From contig NZ_CP074349.1 of the NCBI RefSeq assembly GCF_018343775.1, positions 3,214,001 through 3,278,000 on the forward strand: 64,000 nucleotides of DNA, given 5' to 3'. The stretch is from Pseudomonas cichorii. GTDB lineage: Bacteria > Pseudomonadota > Gammaproteobacteria > Pseudomonadales > Pseudomonadaceae. This document shows, one piece after another, positions 26,915 through 34,870 of the stretch (positions are counted from its first letter, which is position 1; the number at the start of each line of letters is the position of its first letter). The position numbers and the translations under genes are program-made. The notes under the pieces are model-generated. The model did not search any database. It was not told where the DNA came from and was given only the letters and a program-made list of their open reading frames with translations.

Positions 26915-28923
26915 CACCACCGATTCGATTCAAAAAAGAACCGGGGCACGGACAACGCCGTGCAGTCGGTAATCGCCTGCTGATACACCCGCTGGCCCAC
27001 AGCCAGATCCAGCACTCCCAGCCCGAACGGCGAAAAGATCGACGCCCGGCCCGGCTTCAGCTCGACCTGGCCCAGCATCAGTTGCGCCAGGGTGCCGGTG
27101 ATGAACGAGCGATCCTGATAATGCTGCACCGCAAGGTCAGGCGAGGTCTGGGCCTTGAGGCAGTGCTCCACGTCATCGAGGATATTGTTGGCGCCGGCAA
27201 TGACCTTCGGCCCCAGATCACGCAATGAGATATTGAGGATGACCTGCTCGGGGCGGAACGGGTAATCGTCCACGTAAGGGCTCGGCGCAGTGGTCGCAAA
27301 TACCACCACATCGGCCTGCAGGCTGCTTTCCAGATCCGCCGGGTGACTGGTGAGTTGATGACGGGTCGAAGCGTGTTCGATCAAGGCCAGGGCCGATTCC
27401 ACATGTTTGTCGAATACGCTGACGTCATCCATAGCCCAGCCATCGCTGACGAACATGTCCAGAATCGTGCGGGCAATGAACCCTGCGCCGATAAAGGCGA
27501 TGCGACGGACGCTGCGTTGCTGGCGGTTCAACCAGCGCGCCCCCAGCACTGCCGAAGCCGCCGTCCGCATGGCGCTGATGCGCGAAGCTTCAAGACACGC
27601 GAAGGCGTAGCCGGTCAGCGGGTCGTTGAGGATCAGCACCGCCGAGGCTCGCTGCAACCCCGTGTCGATATTGCCGGGAAAGCTGGAAATCCACTTGATG
27701 CCACTGACCGACTGCTCACCCGACAGGCTGGCCGGCAAGGCGATGATGCGATTGGCCGGAGCCTGGGGAAAGCGCAGGAAGTAACTGTCCGGGTTGATGG
27801 AACGCCCCGCTTCATGCTCCAGATACGCACGCTGCACATCGTCGATGCAGGCTTGCGGGTCGGCAGACAGAATCCGCGCCACCGCTTCGCCATCCACCAC
27901 ATGGAATGGCGTCTGGCGCAGGCGCTCAGCCGCCAGATAAGTGGTCCACTCGGGTACGATCGGCATGTCAGCCAGGGTCATGTTCAGCACTTCACTGCCA
28001 AAGCGCTGCTCGACCCATGGGTCGTCGTAAAGCGTGTCCAGATAGCGCTCGCCCCAGTCCGGCGACAACGCCACCACCACCGAGTCCGGCTCGATGCGCT
28101 CGCGCCAGGCATGCACGGCCGCTATCACCGTGGCGGTCGAACCACCGACCAGCAAGCCTTTGCTGCGCGCCAATACCCGGCACATGGCAACGGTGCGCGA
28201 TTCAGGCACCATTTCCAGGGCATGAATGCCTTCGGCGTTGAAGATCGGCGGACGCTGGCTGGTGCCCAGCCCCGGAATGAAACGCCGACTGGCGGGCGTG
28301 TTGAAAGTCACCGAGCCGACACTGTCCACGGCAATGATCTTGGTCGTGGGGTGATGGCGCTGGAAATACTGCACGCAGCCCATCAGGGTTCCGGTGGTGC
28401 CAGCCCCCACGAACAGGTAATCCACATGCCCGAAATGTCGGCCTATGGAACGCGCCGTCGTGCGCGCATGGGCCCGGGGGTTGGCCGCATTTTCATACTG
28501 ATTGAGCCAGACATAGCGCGAGTCGCTGCCGACCTTGTCACGGATCAAAGCGATGCGCGTCCCCAGAAAACCGCCATTGGCATCCGGCGTATCGACCTGG
28601 ATCACCTCGGCGCCATAAGTGCGCATCATGCGGATGTTGTGATTGGAACTGTTGGGGTCGACCACACAGGTGAACCTGATGGAGCGCTCGGCACAGATCA
28701 TCGCCAGGGCCACACCCAGGTTGCCGGACGAAGACTCGATCAGAATGGTGTCCGGACCGATCAGGCCGCGGGCCTGAAGATCATCTACCAGGCCCACGGC
28801 GGTCTTGAGCTTGATGGAGCCTGCCGGGTTGAGCGATTCCATTTTCAGGAAAAAATCATGCCCCAGACCTGCGACCTTGAGAAAGGTCTGGTCGTGAACG
28901 ATATCGCAGATATTGTCGTACAT
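26914..28923 (-). CDS. Fused SbnA-SbnB: L-2,3-diaminopropionate synthase
   Basis: 669 aa. Residues 1 to about 325 are a cysteine-synthase-fold PLP enzyme like SbnA: PLP Lys about 38 in NPAGSIKLK, substrate loop ESSSGNLGVA, phosphate-binding GAGTTGT. Residues from about 335 are ornithine-cyclodeaminase-like, as SbnB: GIKWISSFPGN, SRISAMRTAASA and the Rossmann motif FIGAGFIAR. In staphyloferrin B synthesis SbnA joins O-phosphoserine and glutamate, and SbnB oxidises the product to L-2,3-diaminopropionate and 2-oxoglutarate. Here both are one polypeptide, so the intermediate could be channelled. It lies 10 bp after the N-hydroxylase gene. A GTG at 28932 is an alternative start. Confidence 0.88.
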   Translation of the reverse strand: MYDNICDIVHDQTFLKVAGLGHDFFLKMESLNPAGSIKLKTAVGLVDDLQARGLIGPDTILIESSSGNLGVALAMICAERSIRFTCVVDPNSSNHNIRMMRTYGAEVIQVDTPDANGGFLGTRIALIRDKVGSDSRYVWLNQYENAANPRAHARTTARSIGRHFGHVDYLFVGAGTTGTLMGCVQYFQRHHPTTKIIAVDSVGSVTFNTPASRRFIPGLGTSQRPPIFNAEGIHALEMVPESRTVAMCRVLARSKGLLVGGSTATVIAAVHAWRERIEPDSVVVALSPDWGERYLDTLYDDPWVEQRFGSEVLNMTLADMPIVPEWTTYLAAERLRQTPFHVVDGEAVARILSADPQACIDDVQRAYLEHEAGRSINPDSYFLRFPQAPANRIIALPASLSGEQSVSGIKWISSFPGNIDTGLQRASAVLILNDPLTGYAFACLEASRISAMRTAASAVLGARWLNRQQRSVRRIAFIGAGFIARTILDMFVSDGWAMDDVSVFDKHVESALALIEHASTRHQLTSHPADLESSLQADVVVFATTAPSPYVDDYPFRPEQVILNISLRDLGPKVIAGANNILDDVEHCLKAQTSPDLAVQHYQDRSFITGTLAQLMLGQVELKPGRASIFSPFGLGVLDLAVGQRVYQQAITDCTALSVPRFFFESNRW

Positions 28924-28933
28924 GAGGATCACT

Positions 28934-30250
28934 TCACTGTGTCAGGAGCGGGGCATCGGCCAGGGAATCGAGTGTTTGTCCAAGGGCATTGGCAATGCGC
29001 TCGGCGCGCAACGCCATCAGGGAAAACGACTGGCTGTCGCTGATGCCATGGGTACGCTCGGACAGGCCGTTGACCCAGACGCTCACGTCACACTCGCCCT
29101 GAGTGGCGACGTTGTAATTCCTGTCGATGACCAGGCCGCCGTCCACATCAGCCTTGAGCCAGGGCTGCAGGTTGCTCAGCAACGGCGGGATCAGATATTG
29201 CTGGTAGCCCGTGCCCAGCACGATCACGTCCACTTCCAGCAGTTCGGTGCGCTGGCTGAAGGTGTCGGTCAATGCCACGCGATAACCCTGGTCGATTTTT
29301 TCCACCTGGGAGATGACCCGGTAGCCATAGGTCTGCAAACGCTTGCGACCGACAATGGTGTCTTCATAGATCATCGAGAACAGTTTCTGGCTCTCGTCCG
29401 GATCGATACCGGCGTAGTTGGTCGACCGGCTCCAGTCGAGGAAGCGGTGGCGTGCAGCAGGGTTCAGGTCATGGAAATAGTCCACATGATCCGGGGCAAA
29501 AACCCGGTTGGGGAACTGGCCCAGTTGAGTCAGCTTGAAGCCTGCGGAGCGATGCACCGAATGCACCTCGATGCTGCTGTCGCGACCGGTCAGCTCCAGC
29601 ACCGACTCACTGGCGCTCTGCCCGGAACCCAGCACCAGCCAGCGCTTGGGCAGCCGGTCGCCAAAGGCTTTGAGGCGGGTCAGAAACTGCGAGGTATGGA
29701 ACAGGGTCGGGCCAAGCAGAGCCTGGAACTCCACCGGAACTCTTGGCGCACTGCCGCTGGAGAGCACGATATTGCGTGTGTTGAAACTGGCATCCGGCGT
29801 CTTGACCTGCACCTCGCACAAACGACCGTCACGAATGACCGGCAGGATTTCAGTGACGGGCGCATTGAAGCGGGTGTAGCTGTCGACTTGCCGGGAAACC
29901 CAGGCGAGATAGTCCGACCACTCATGGCGGCTGGCAGGACGCCCCAGCAGACCGAAGTCGAACATGCGGCCCTGGCTTTTCAGGTACATGGCGAATGAAA
30001 AGCGGCTGCGGGGATTGCGCGGCGTTACCAGATCGCGAAAGACATGGTGATTGATATCAGTCCCGGTCAGCAGAAGTTCGCGATGCCATTGAGTATCCGG
30101 CGCGGCTTCAAGATAACGGACCGTCAGGCGAGACAGTGGGTCATCCACTTCCCGCGCATCTTCAAACACACAGGAAAGTGCAATACCTGCCGGCCCGAAA
30201 CCAATACAGACCGCATCGGTATTAAACGTGTGTGGTGCTAAGTTACCCAT
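28934..30250 (-). CDS. Lysine/ornithine N-hydroxylase (SidA/IucD/PvdA family)
   Basis: 438 aa flavin monooxygenase. FAD motif IGFGPAG at 16-22, NADPH motif LGSGQSA at 207-213, and the family D(x)nATGY-type motif as LGTGYQ at 345-350. The family uses NADPH and O2 to hydroxylate the terminal amine of lysine, ornithine or a diamine. No siderophore synthetase is near. Instead MetRS-like, cupin and DAO genes surround it, which matches the N6-hydroxylysine step of hydrazine synthesis (Spb38 in the s56-p1 pathway). The ATG at 30250 has AAGGA upstream; an in-frame extension to 30373 lacks family similarity. Confidence 0.88.
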   Translation of the reverse strand: MGNLAPHTFNTDAVCIGFGPAGIALSCVFEDAREVDDPLSRLTVRYLEAAPDTQWHRELLLTGTDINHHVFRDLVTPRNPRSRFSFAMYLKSQGRMFDFGLLGRPASRHEWSDYLAWVSRQVDSYTRFNAPVTEILPVIRDGRLCEVQVKTPDASFNTRNIVLSSGSAPRVPVEFQALLGPTLFHTSQFLTRLKAFGDRLPKRWLVLGSGQSASESVLELTGRDSSIEVHSVHRSAGFKLTQLGQFPNRVFAPDHVDYFHDLNPAARHRFLDWSRSTNYAGIDPDESQKLFSMIYEDTIVGRKRLQTYGYRVISQVEKIDQGYRVALTDTFSQRTELLEVDVIVLGTGYQQYLIPPLLSNLQPWLKADVDGGLVIDRNYNVATQGECDVSVWVNGLSERTHGISDSQSFSLMALRAERIANALGQTLDSLADAPLLTQ

Positions 30251-30306
30251 TGAAGAACCATCCTTAGAACTGGAGTAAATGGCAGTAAGCAGATAGAGGT
30301 GTTGCG

Positions 30307-31293
30307 TTATTCGGTCACGGGGACGAGCCCTCTCTCGCCCAGCTTCCAGACACTGTTGAACGCCCCCCGGCATTCGCCCCGGTCGAAACTGACGAGGCCC
30401 AGCGGCGTGTTGAAAATGGTGTTGCTCAAGGCGGCTGACAGTTCGGCTTTGCGCAAAGTGCTGTTGGCCAAGACCCCAAGTACGTAAAGCATCAGCAGGC
30501 TTTCGCGGTAATAGGTTTGCGGCATTGCGCCGTACAGTTGCTGATGAAAATCCGTTGCCTGACGCGAAGAGCTTTCCGGTTCTTCAGCCAGGCCTGCTAC
30601 ACCGAAACCGATGACGTAGGTGTCGCGGTCATCAGCCTGTGCATTGCCCAGGTAAGGCGATGCGGCGTCGTCAGTGAGCACCAGAGGTCGCGTACTGCCC
30701 GACTGGCGTCGTGCAATCCAGTGCTCGCGGCTGGCCTGCAAGCGTCCGGCGAAGACTTCCACCTGGGCCTGATCGGGCTCGAAAACCCGGCGCAGCCCAG
30801 CCTGTCTGGCTGCAACGGCGATTGCACTGGCCAATGCCTGACCGTGGGCGCTGTCGTCGGCGTCGATATGCAGAACCTGCCAGTTTCGGGTTTTCAGCCA
30901 GGCCAGCAGATCACTGGCCAGTTGCCGATCCGACGGGCAAAAACGAAAGACGTTGGGGTGCTCCAGCGTCAGGCAGTCAATGGTCGCGGCAGGCGTCAGC
31001 AAGGGGATTCCCGCCTGCTGATAGAGTGGCGCGGCACTCAGCGCTGCATCGGAAGAGAAATGCCCGACCACCAGGTCAACCTCCCAGTCGATCATCTGTC
31101 GCGCAACCTCGACTCCCCGTGCGGCATTGGCGCCATCATCGAGAAAACGCCACTCCACCCGGTCCAGTCCGGCAATGAAGTTGCGGGCTACAGCCAGCGC
31201 CCGCAGAAAGGTTCGTGCATGAGGCGTGTCATTGGGGTCGAACAACGCACTCACGCCAACCCGCAGAGCCCGGGGCGTCTGTACTGAGGTCAT
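30307..31293 (-). CDS. Leaderless type-1 periplasmic-binding-fold protein
   Basis: 328 aa. RVGVSALFDPNDTPHARTFL, VDLVVGHFSSDAALSAAPLY and GIPLLTPAATIDCLTLEHPN are typical of the branched-chain amino-acid binding protein (Peripla_BP_6) fold. There is no signal peptide or lipobox and no permease or ATPase gene nearby. It starts inside the stop of the DAO gene (ATGA overlap), so its output is tied to the enzymes. It may be a cytosolic ligand sensor, as AmiC is for AmiR, or a carrier of an intermediate. This is an unusual member for a biosynthetic operon. Confidence 0.8.
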   Translation of the reverse strand: MTSVQTPRALRVGVSALFDPNDTPHARTFLRALAVARNFIAGLDRVEWRFLDDGANAARGVEVARQMIDWEVDLVVGHFSSDAALSAAPLYQQAGIPLLTPAATIDCLTLEHPNVFRFCPSDRQLASDLLAWLKTRNWQVLHIDADDSAHGQALASAIAVAARQAGLRRVFEPDQAQVEVFAGRLQASREHWIARRQSGSTRPLVLTDDAASPYLGNAQADDRDTYVIGFGVAGLAEEPESSSRQATDFHQQLYGAMPQTYYRESLLMLYVLGVLANSTLRKAELSAALSNTIFNTPLGLVSFDRGECRGAFNSVWKLGERGLVPVTE

Positions 31294-32432
31294 GGCTGCA
31301 CGCTCGAGTCGGCGGAGTCATTGCGGGCGCGGGCTGGTGACAGGGCCGACCAGTCACTGCTCAGTTCCTGGCCTGCCAGATGACTGCGCAACTGGTCGAA
31401 GGCAATCTGTGCAATCGCCGGGGCAAACTTGAAGCCAAGCCCGGACATACCGGTGGCCATGTAAACCGGGCTGTGCTCGCCGCAGAATCCCACCAACGGC
31501 CTGCCATCGGGGCTATAGCTGTCAAAGCCCGGCAGCACATCCAGCACGCTGATCAGGCCGGTGGAGGCCGACAGTTGCTGCACCCGCTGGCTGGCGTCCA
31601 GAGCATGACGCTCATCAGGCAAGGCAAGACTTTCCGGCCACGCACCCGCCTCTCGCAAGCCACAGCCGGTCTGCACGATATTGCGGGTCAGGGGAATGCC
31701 GTAAGACTGGGTGACGGCATCGATCACCGGCATCAACCAGGTGCTTTCGGTCATCACTCGTGCAAGTGGGATCGAGCGGGTTTCAAGTCCGAAGTCCATG
31801 CCTGGCAGCAGATCCGGACTCCAGGCCCCGGCGGCAATCACCACCGCCCGGCAGCGCAAGGTGGCGCTGCCCAGTTCGATGCGAACGTCGTGACTGGAAC
31901 GACAGTCGATGGACCTGACTTCACTGTGCTCCAGCAACAACCCATACTGACGGACCACATTACTCAACAAAGCCACGGCCTGACGCACATTCCCCACACT
32001 GGCACGGGGCTCGAACAGATTGACCCGCGCCTCCTTGTGACAGTGTGGATAATGCACGCCGTCAAGCTCATGGGTGCCGACCAGATGCATCGGGTAGCGC
32101 ACTTTGGCGTGTTGCCTGATCGCGCTCCAGATGTCCTCCAGTTGATCCGGTGCGGCACGATAAATCATGCCGGTGCGACGCAATGCACTGGAATACGTGG
32201 TGGCGAAAACGCCCTCATCCATCAAGCCAATGGAATACGCTGCCAGTTCCATCAACAGCGGATCGGTGTCGTATAAACGCACCAGCCCGCCAGAATAACC
32301 GCTGGCCCCAAGGGCACCTGCTGCGCCCTTGTCGATCAGCGCCACGGAAATACCCGTACTGCTCAGTTTCGCGGCAATGCTGGCGCCCACGATGCCAGCG
32401 CCAATCACCGCAATTTCATAATCGATGAACAT
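31290..32432 (-). CDS. DAO-type FAD-dependent amino-acid oxidase
   Basis: 380 aa. N-terminal FAD motif IAVIGAGIVGASIAAKL, then GLVRLY, RAVVIAAGAWS and a C-terminal YMATGMSGLGFKFAPAIAQ, as in glycine oxidase/sarcosine oxidase proteins. In hydrazinoacetate formation (Spb39) an enzyme of this class oxidatively cleaves the lysine-glycine hydrazine to hydrazinoacetate and 2-aminoadipate semialdehyde. Its position, 14 bp after the MetRS-like gene, supports that role here. D-amino-acid or sarcosine oxidation is the generic alternative. Confidence 0.86.
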   Translation of the reverse strand: MFIDYEIAVIGAGIVGASIAAKLSSTGISVALIDKGAAGALGASGYSGGLVRLYDTDPLLMELAAYSIGLMDEGVFATTYSSALRRTGMIYRAAPDQLEDIWSAIRQHAKVRYPMHLVGTHELDGVHYPHCHKEARVNLFEPRASVGNVRQAVALLSNVVRQYGLLLEHSEVRSIDCRSSHDVRIELGSATLRCRAVVIAAGAWSPDLLPGMDFGLETRSIPLARVMTESTWLMPVIDAVTQSYGIPLTRNIVQTGCGLREAGAWPESLALPDERHALDASQRVQQLSASTGLISVLDVLPGFDSYSPDGRPLVGFCGEHSPVYMATGMSGLGFKFAPAIAQIAFDQLRSHLAGQELSSDWSALSPARARNDSADSSVQP

Positions 32433-32446
32433 CGAGATGTTCCTGC

Positions 32447-33946
32447 TCAGATAGAGTATTCAGCGGCCGAGCCGGACATGACCGTGGCGTTTACCCGTGT
32501 CTCGGGCAGCCCGAATGCCGTGACGATGCGCGCTGACATCTCAGGGATCAGCGATTTGCCGATCACAGCCAGGAACGCCGCCAGGTGAATCACCGTGCGC
32601 CCTTCGGCAAGGCGCGTAGCGGTAATGGCGATCACATCCAGCAGCACCTGAGCCATGCCCTTCATCGAGAAATGTTCGGAGTCCGAAGCCTTGATCCATT
32701 GCAGACGCAGCGCTTCCAGCAAACCGGCATCCTGGCCGCAGACGCCACTCCACCAGCAGTCATCGCAGCGTTGCCCGGCTTCCAGCAAGGCCGGGAAAAA
32801 CTCGTTGAATACCCTCTGCCGCCATTGCAGGAAGTGCTGCAGGCGGAAATCGCCTTCGCTTTCCTCTGGGGCAATACTGGCCAGGTACAAACGGGCGCTG
32901 TCCGCGCAGGCCTCGCGGGCCAGATCCCCGACCCAGATGGCATGGTTGCGGCTGGTGGACAGGTTCAGGCCATCGAGCTTGAGAAACTGGTTGGGAATGA
33001 AACGCTGGTTGACCTTGATGTCATCCATTGCAGAAAGCTGCGCCGGGTAAACGATGGCGTGGCTGAATACGCAGTCGAAACCCAGAAAATGCACCAGCGT
33101 CCCCTGCCCCGACTGCCAGTACTGGCGGAACAGTTCGGGGCGTCCAGCCTGCTCCGCATACTCGCGAAAAGCCGCCATGTAACCGGCCAGCCCCATGAAC
33201 CAGGTATGCACCCGGCATGAACCATCGACCTCAAGATCGAGCCCGCCATCTTCAGGGCGCGTCACACCCCAGTCATGCAGGTGTTCAACAGTTTCGCGCA
33301 GCCAGTTGTCCAGCGGCTTGCGCCATTTGCGGCCCAGCAGCCTGTCGCGCAGAACCGGCTTGAACGCCGCCAGTTTCATGAAGGCACGATGGGTGGATTT
33401 CCATTGCGACGGCTGCTTGCACAGCTTGCAGTGCAGATCGCTCATCAACGCAGCATCAGGCGCCTGAGCACAGTTTTCGCACTGGCTGGCGTCGGACTCG
33501 GCCCCGCAGTAGTTGCAATTGCCCCGGGCAAAGGCTTCATAGCCCCACACTCGACAGTCCGGGCAATACGGCTCCTCGGCATCGAGAAACTCGATGAAGC
33601 CGGATTTGCGAACCTTGCCGAACACCTCGCCAACTGCCTGCTCGAACCACGGGTTCCGGTATGGGCGCATCCAGTTGTCCGGCTTGATGTTGATGGCCGC
33701 CAGCGACGCCTCGATGCGGTTCGAGTTGCGATTGGCCAGCTCCACCGGATCGACACCCAACTCCATGCCTTTGCGCAGCATGTAGGACTGATAGTCATCC
33801 GAGTAGGAAACCAGCACGCAATCATGGCCGCGCTGGCGCTGGACGCGGGTGAACACATCCGCCGCCAGAAACGGTCCGGCGATATGGCCGATGTGCAGAT
33901 CGCCGTTGGGCGTGGGCGGTGTGATGGTCACAATGAACTTAGCCAT
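32447..33946 (-). CDS. MetRS-like ligase, probable hydrazine synthetase subunit
   Basis: 499 aa, related to class I methionyl-tRNA synthetase. HIGH is intact (PNGDLHIGH, 15-21); four CxxC knuckles (128-131, 144-147, 156-159, 173-176) form the zinc insert. The KMSKS position reads LNLSTSRNH (327-335), so both signature lysines are changed. No tRNA-binding C-terminal domain is obvious. It is not a housekeeping synthetase: it overlaps a cupin gene by 8 bp, and such MetRS/cupin units (Spb40, Tri28, PyfG-type) activate an amino acid and join it to an N-hydroxyamine, giving an N-N bond. The ATG at 33946 matches the family start AKFIVTITPPTPNG. Confidence 0.87.
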   Translation of the reverse strand: MAKFIVTITPPTPNGDLHIGHIAGPFLAADVFTRVQRQRGHDCVLVSYSDDYQSYMLRKGMELGVDPVELANRNSNRIEASLAAINIKPDNWMRPYRNPWFEQAVGEVFGKVRKSGFIEFLDAEEPYCPDCRVWGYEAFARGNCNYCGAESDASQCENCAQAPDAALMSDLHCKLCKQPSQWKSTHRAFMKLAAFKPVLRDRLLGRKWRKPLDNWLRETVEHLHDWGVTRPEDGGLDLEVDGSCRVHTWFMGLAGYMAAFREYAEQAGRPELFRQYWQSGQGTLVHFLGFDCVFSHAIVYPAQLSAMDDIKVNQRFIPNQFLKLDGLNLSTSRNHAIWVGDLAREACADSARLYLASIAPEESEGDFRLQHFLQWRQRVFNEFFPALLEAGQRCDDCWWSGVCGQDAGLLEALRLQWIKASDSEHFSMKGMAQVLLDVIAITATRLAEGRTVIHLAAFLAVIGKSLIPEMSARIVTAFGLPETRVNATVMSGSAAEYSI

Positions 33947-34331
33947 TGAGGCACCCCGTCGTCTCGTTGTGCTGCTCGACGAAGGCATTCACGTAGTTCA
34001 TGTCCCACCAGACCACGTAGAAATGAAAGTCCTCATCGGAATCGTTGATGACGTAGTGATTGGTGTGTTTGGGAATTGCCGCAATGTCACCCACGGCAAA
34101 TTCCATTTCCCGATCACCGACCACCAGCCTGGAACGCCCCTTGATGGCGATGAAGATTTCCTGATCGATCTGGGTGTGGGCTTCACTGCTGGTACCCGGT
34201 CGAACGACGCACCAGCCCCCGGCAAATGGCATCGGATAACCATCCCATGGCAGCAGACGACTGCCATCGAGCCCGTATTCATTGACCAGGGCTTCGAAGT
34301 TGGTTTTACGGTGAATGTCGAACTTTTCCAT
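33939..34331 (-). CDS. Stand-alone cupin, probable hydrazine synthetase partner
   Basis: 130 aa small cupin. Likely metal ligands are His 52, Gln 54 and Glu 58 (AHTQIDQE) and His 92 (PKHTNHYV), a slightly altered HxH(x)nE...H pattern. In the s56-p1 type hydrazine synthetases the cupin is fused to the MetRS-like part and rearranges the O-aminoacyl hydroxylamine to the hydrazine. Here it is a separate gene that overlaps the MetRS-like gene by 8 bp. It is the first gene of the ten-gene operon. A TTG two codons upstream (34337) is an alternative start; no strong Shine-Dalgarno is seen. Confidence 0.85.
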   Translation of the reverse strand: MEKFDIHRKTNFEALVNEYGLDGSRLLPWDGYPMPFAGGWCVVRPGTSSEAHTQIDQEIFIAIKGRSRLVVGDREMEFAVGDIAAIPKHTNHYVINDSDEDFHFYVVWWDMNYVNAFVEQHNETTGCLNG

Positions 34332-34520
34332 GCTCAAACCCGTGCGTTGTAGAGGGGTAAAGCATGAATTTGGTGAGAAACGTTGGCTATCGGATTGCTG
34401 GATAAGTCAGACGGGTCGAATCGATTTTTTGGATGGGTATATACATGGCTTCACCCTGCGCTGAAGCACAGGTGTCTCAGTGAAACTTCTTACAGCAATG
34501 CAGGCATTTGATTCAAAGTA

Positions 34521-34537
34521 TTTCATTTCAAATGAAA
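34521..34537. promoter_or_regulatory. 17-bp palindrome upstream of the biosynthetic operon
   Basis: TTTCATTT-C-AAATGAAA is a perfect odd palindrome about 190 bp upstream of the cupin start. It is AT-rich in GC-rich surroundings and reads like a dimeric regulator site. No regulator gene lies in the operon, so the binder is unknown. The remainder of 34332-34566 contains no gene. Confidence 0.45.
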
Positions 34538-34566
34538 AACATCGTTATGACAGACGTTACAAGGCA

Positions 34567-34606
34567 TTGGCGCGCAAGGGGCGAACAATGATAATCACTA
34601 TCATTG
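34567..34606 (+). promoter_or_regulatory. Sigma-70 promoter overlapped by a Fur box
   Basis: TTGGCG (34567-34572) and GATAAT (34590-34595) are spaced by exactly 17 bp. The -10 element lies inside CAATGATA-ATCAC-TATCATTG (34586-34606), an inverted repeat with perfect 8-bp arms that closely matches the Fur consensus. Iron-loaded Fur would block the promoter directly. It points toward the probable small RNA, and could also reduce leftward transcription. Confidence 0.8.
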
Positions 34607-34773
34607 TTGCTGATAATTGAATACATCCCGGCAGTGTTACTGTGCCCGCGATGACAGAACACGTTGACAGCCTTGCGAAACCGCATCGCAGGGACTGAAT
34701 ACCTGCTCTACTTCATCAGTCCTTTGGTTAGATCTTTTAAGCCATCACACGCGAGTGCGGTGGCTTTTTTTTT
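34602..34773 (+). ncRNA. Probable Fur-repressed small RNA (PrrF-like arrangement)
   Basis: A Fur-controlled promoter, no convincing ORF, and a strong intrinsic terminator about 170 nt later delimit a short transcript. It contains an internal stem, GGACTGA...TCAGTCC, just before the terminator. This is the arrangement of PrrF/RyhB iron-sparing RNAs. The length is greater than the roughly 115 nt of PrrF1/2, and I cannot confirm sequence identity, so it is named by arrangement only. The start is inferred from the -10 position. Confidence 0.6.
34739..34773 (+). terminator. Intrinsic terminator of the small RNA
   Basis: AAGCCATCACAC pairs with GTGCGGTGGCTT (one wobble, one mismatch) around GCGA, followed by nine T. 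A textbook rho-independent terminator. Confidence 0.85.
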
Positions 34774-34870
34774 GATTTCGGGCAATTGGCAGTAACAACT
34801 TTAGACTTGATGAATGGCCTGTTTGCGATAGTTTTTCGATCGTTTTCTCACGGCAAAAACAGGCACTCCG

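Noticed and set aside
27343..29043. 566-codon open frame on the + strand
   Set aside because: Antisense to the SbnA-SbnB and N-hydroxylase genes; no domain and no ribosome site.
28934..30250. Siderophore (pyoverdine or aerobactin) locus
   Set aside because: The N-hydroxylase is of the PvdA/IucD family, but no NRPS, IucA/C-type synthetase, acyltransferase or matching receptor is adjacent. The neighbours fit hydrazine synthesis better.
32447..33946. Housekeeping methionyl-tRNA synthetase
   Set aside because: The KMSKS motif is altered, no C-terminal tRNA-binding domain is seen, and the gene is embedded between a cupin and an oxidase gene in a biosynthetic operon.
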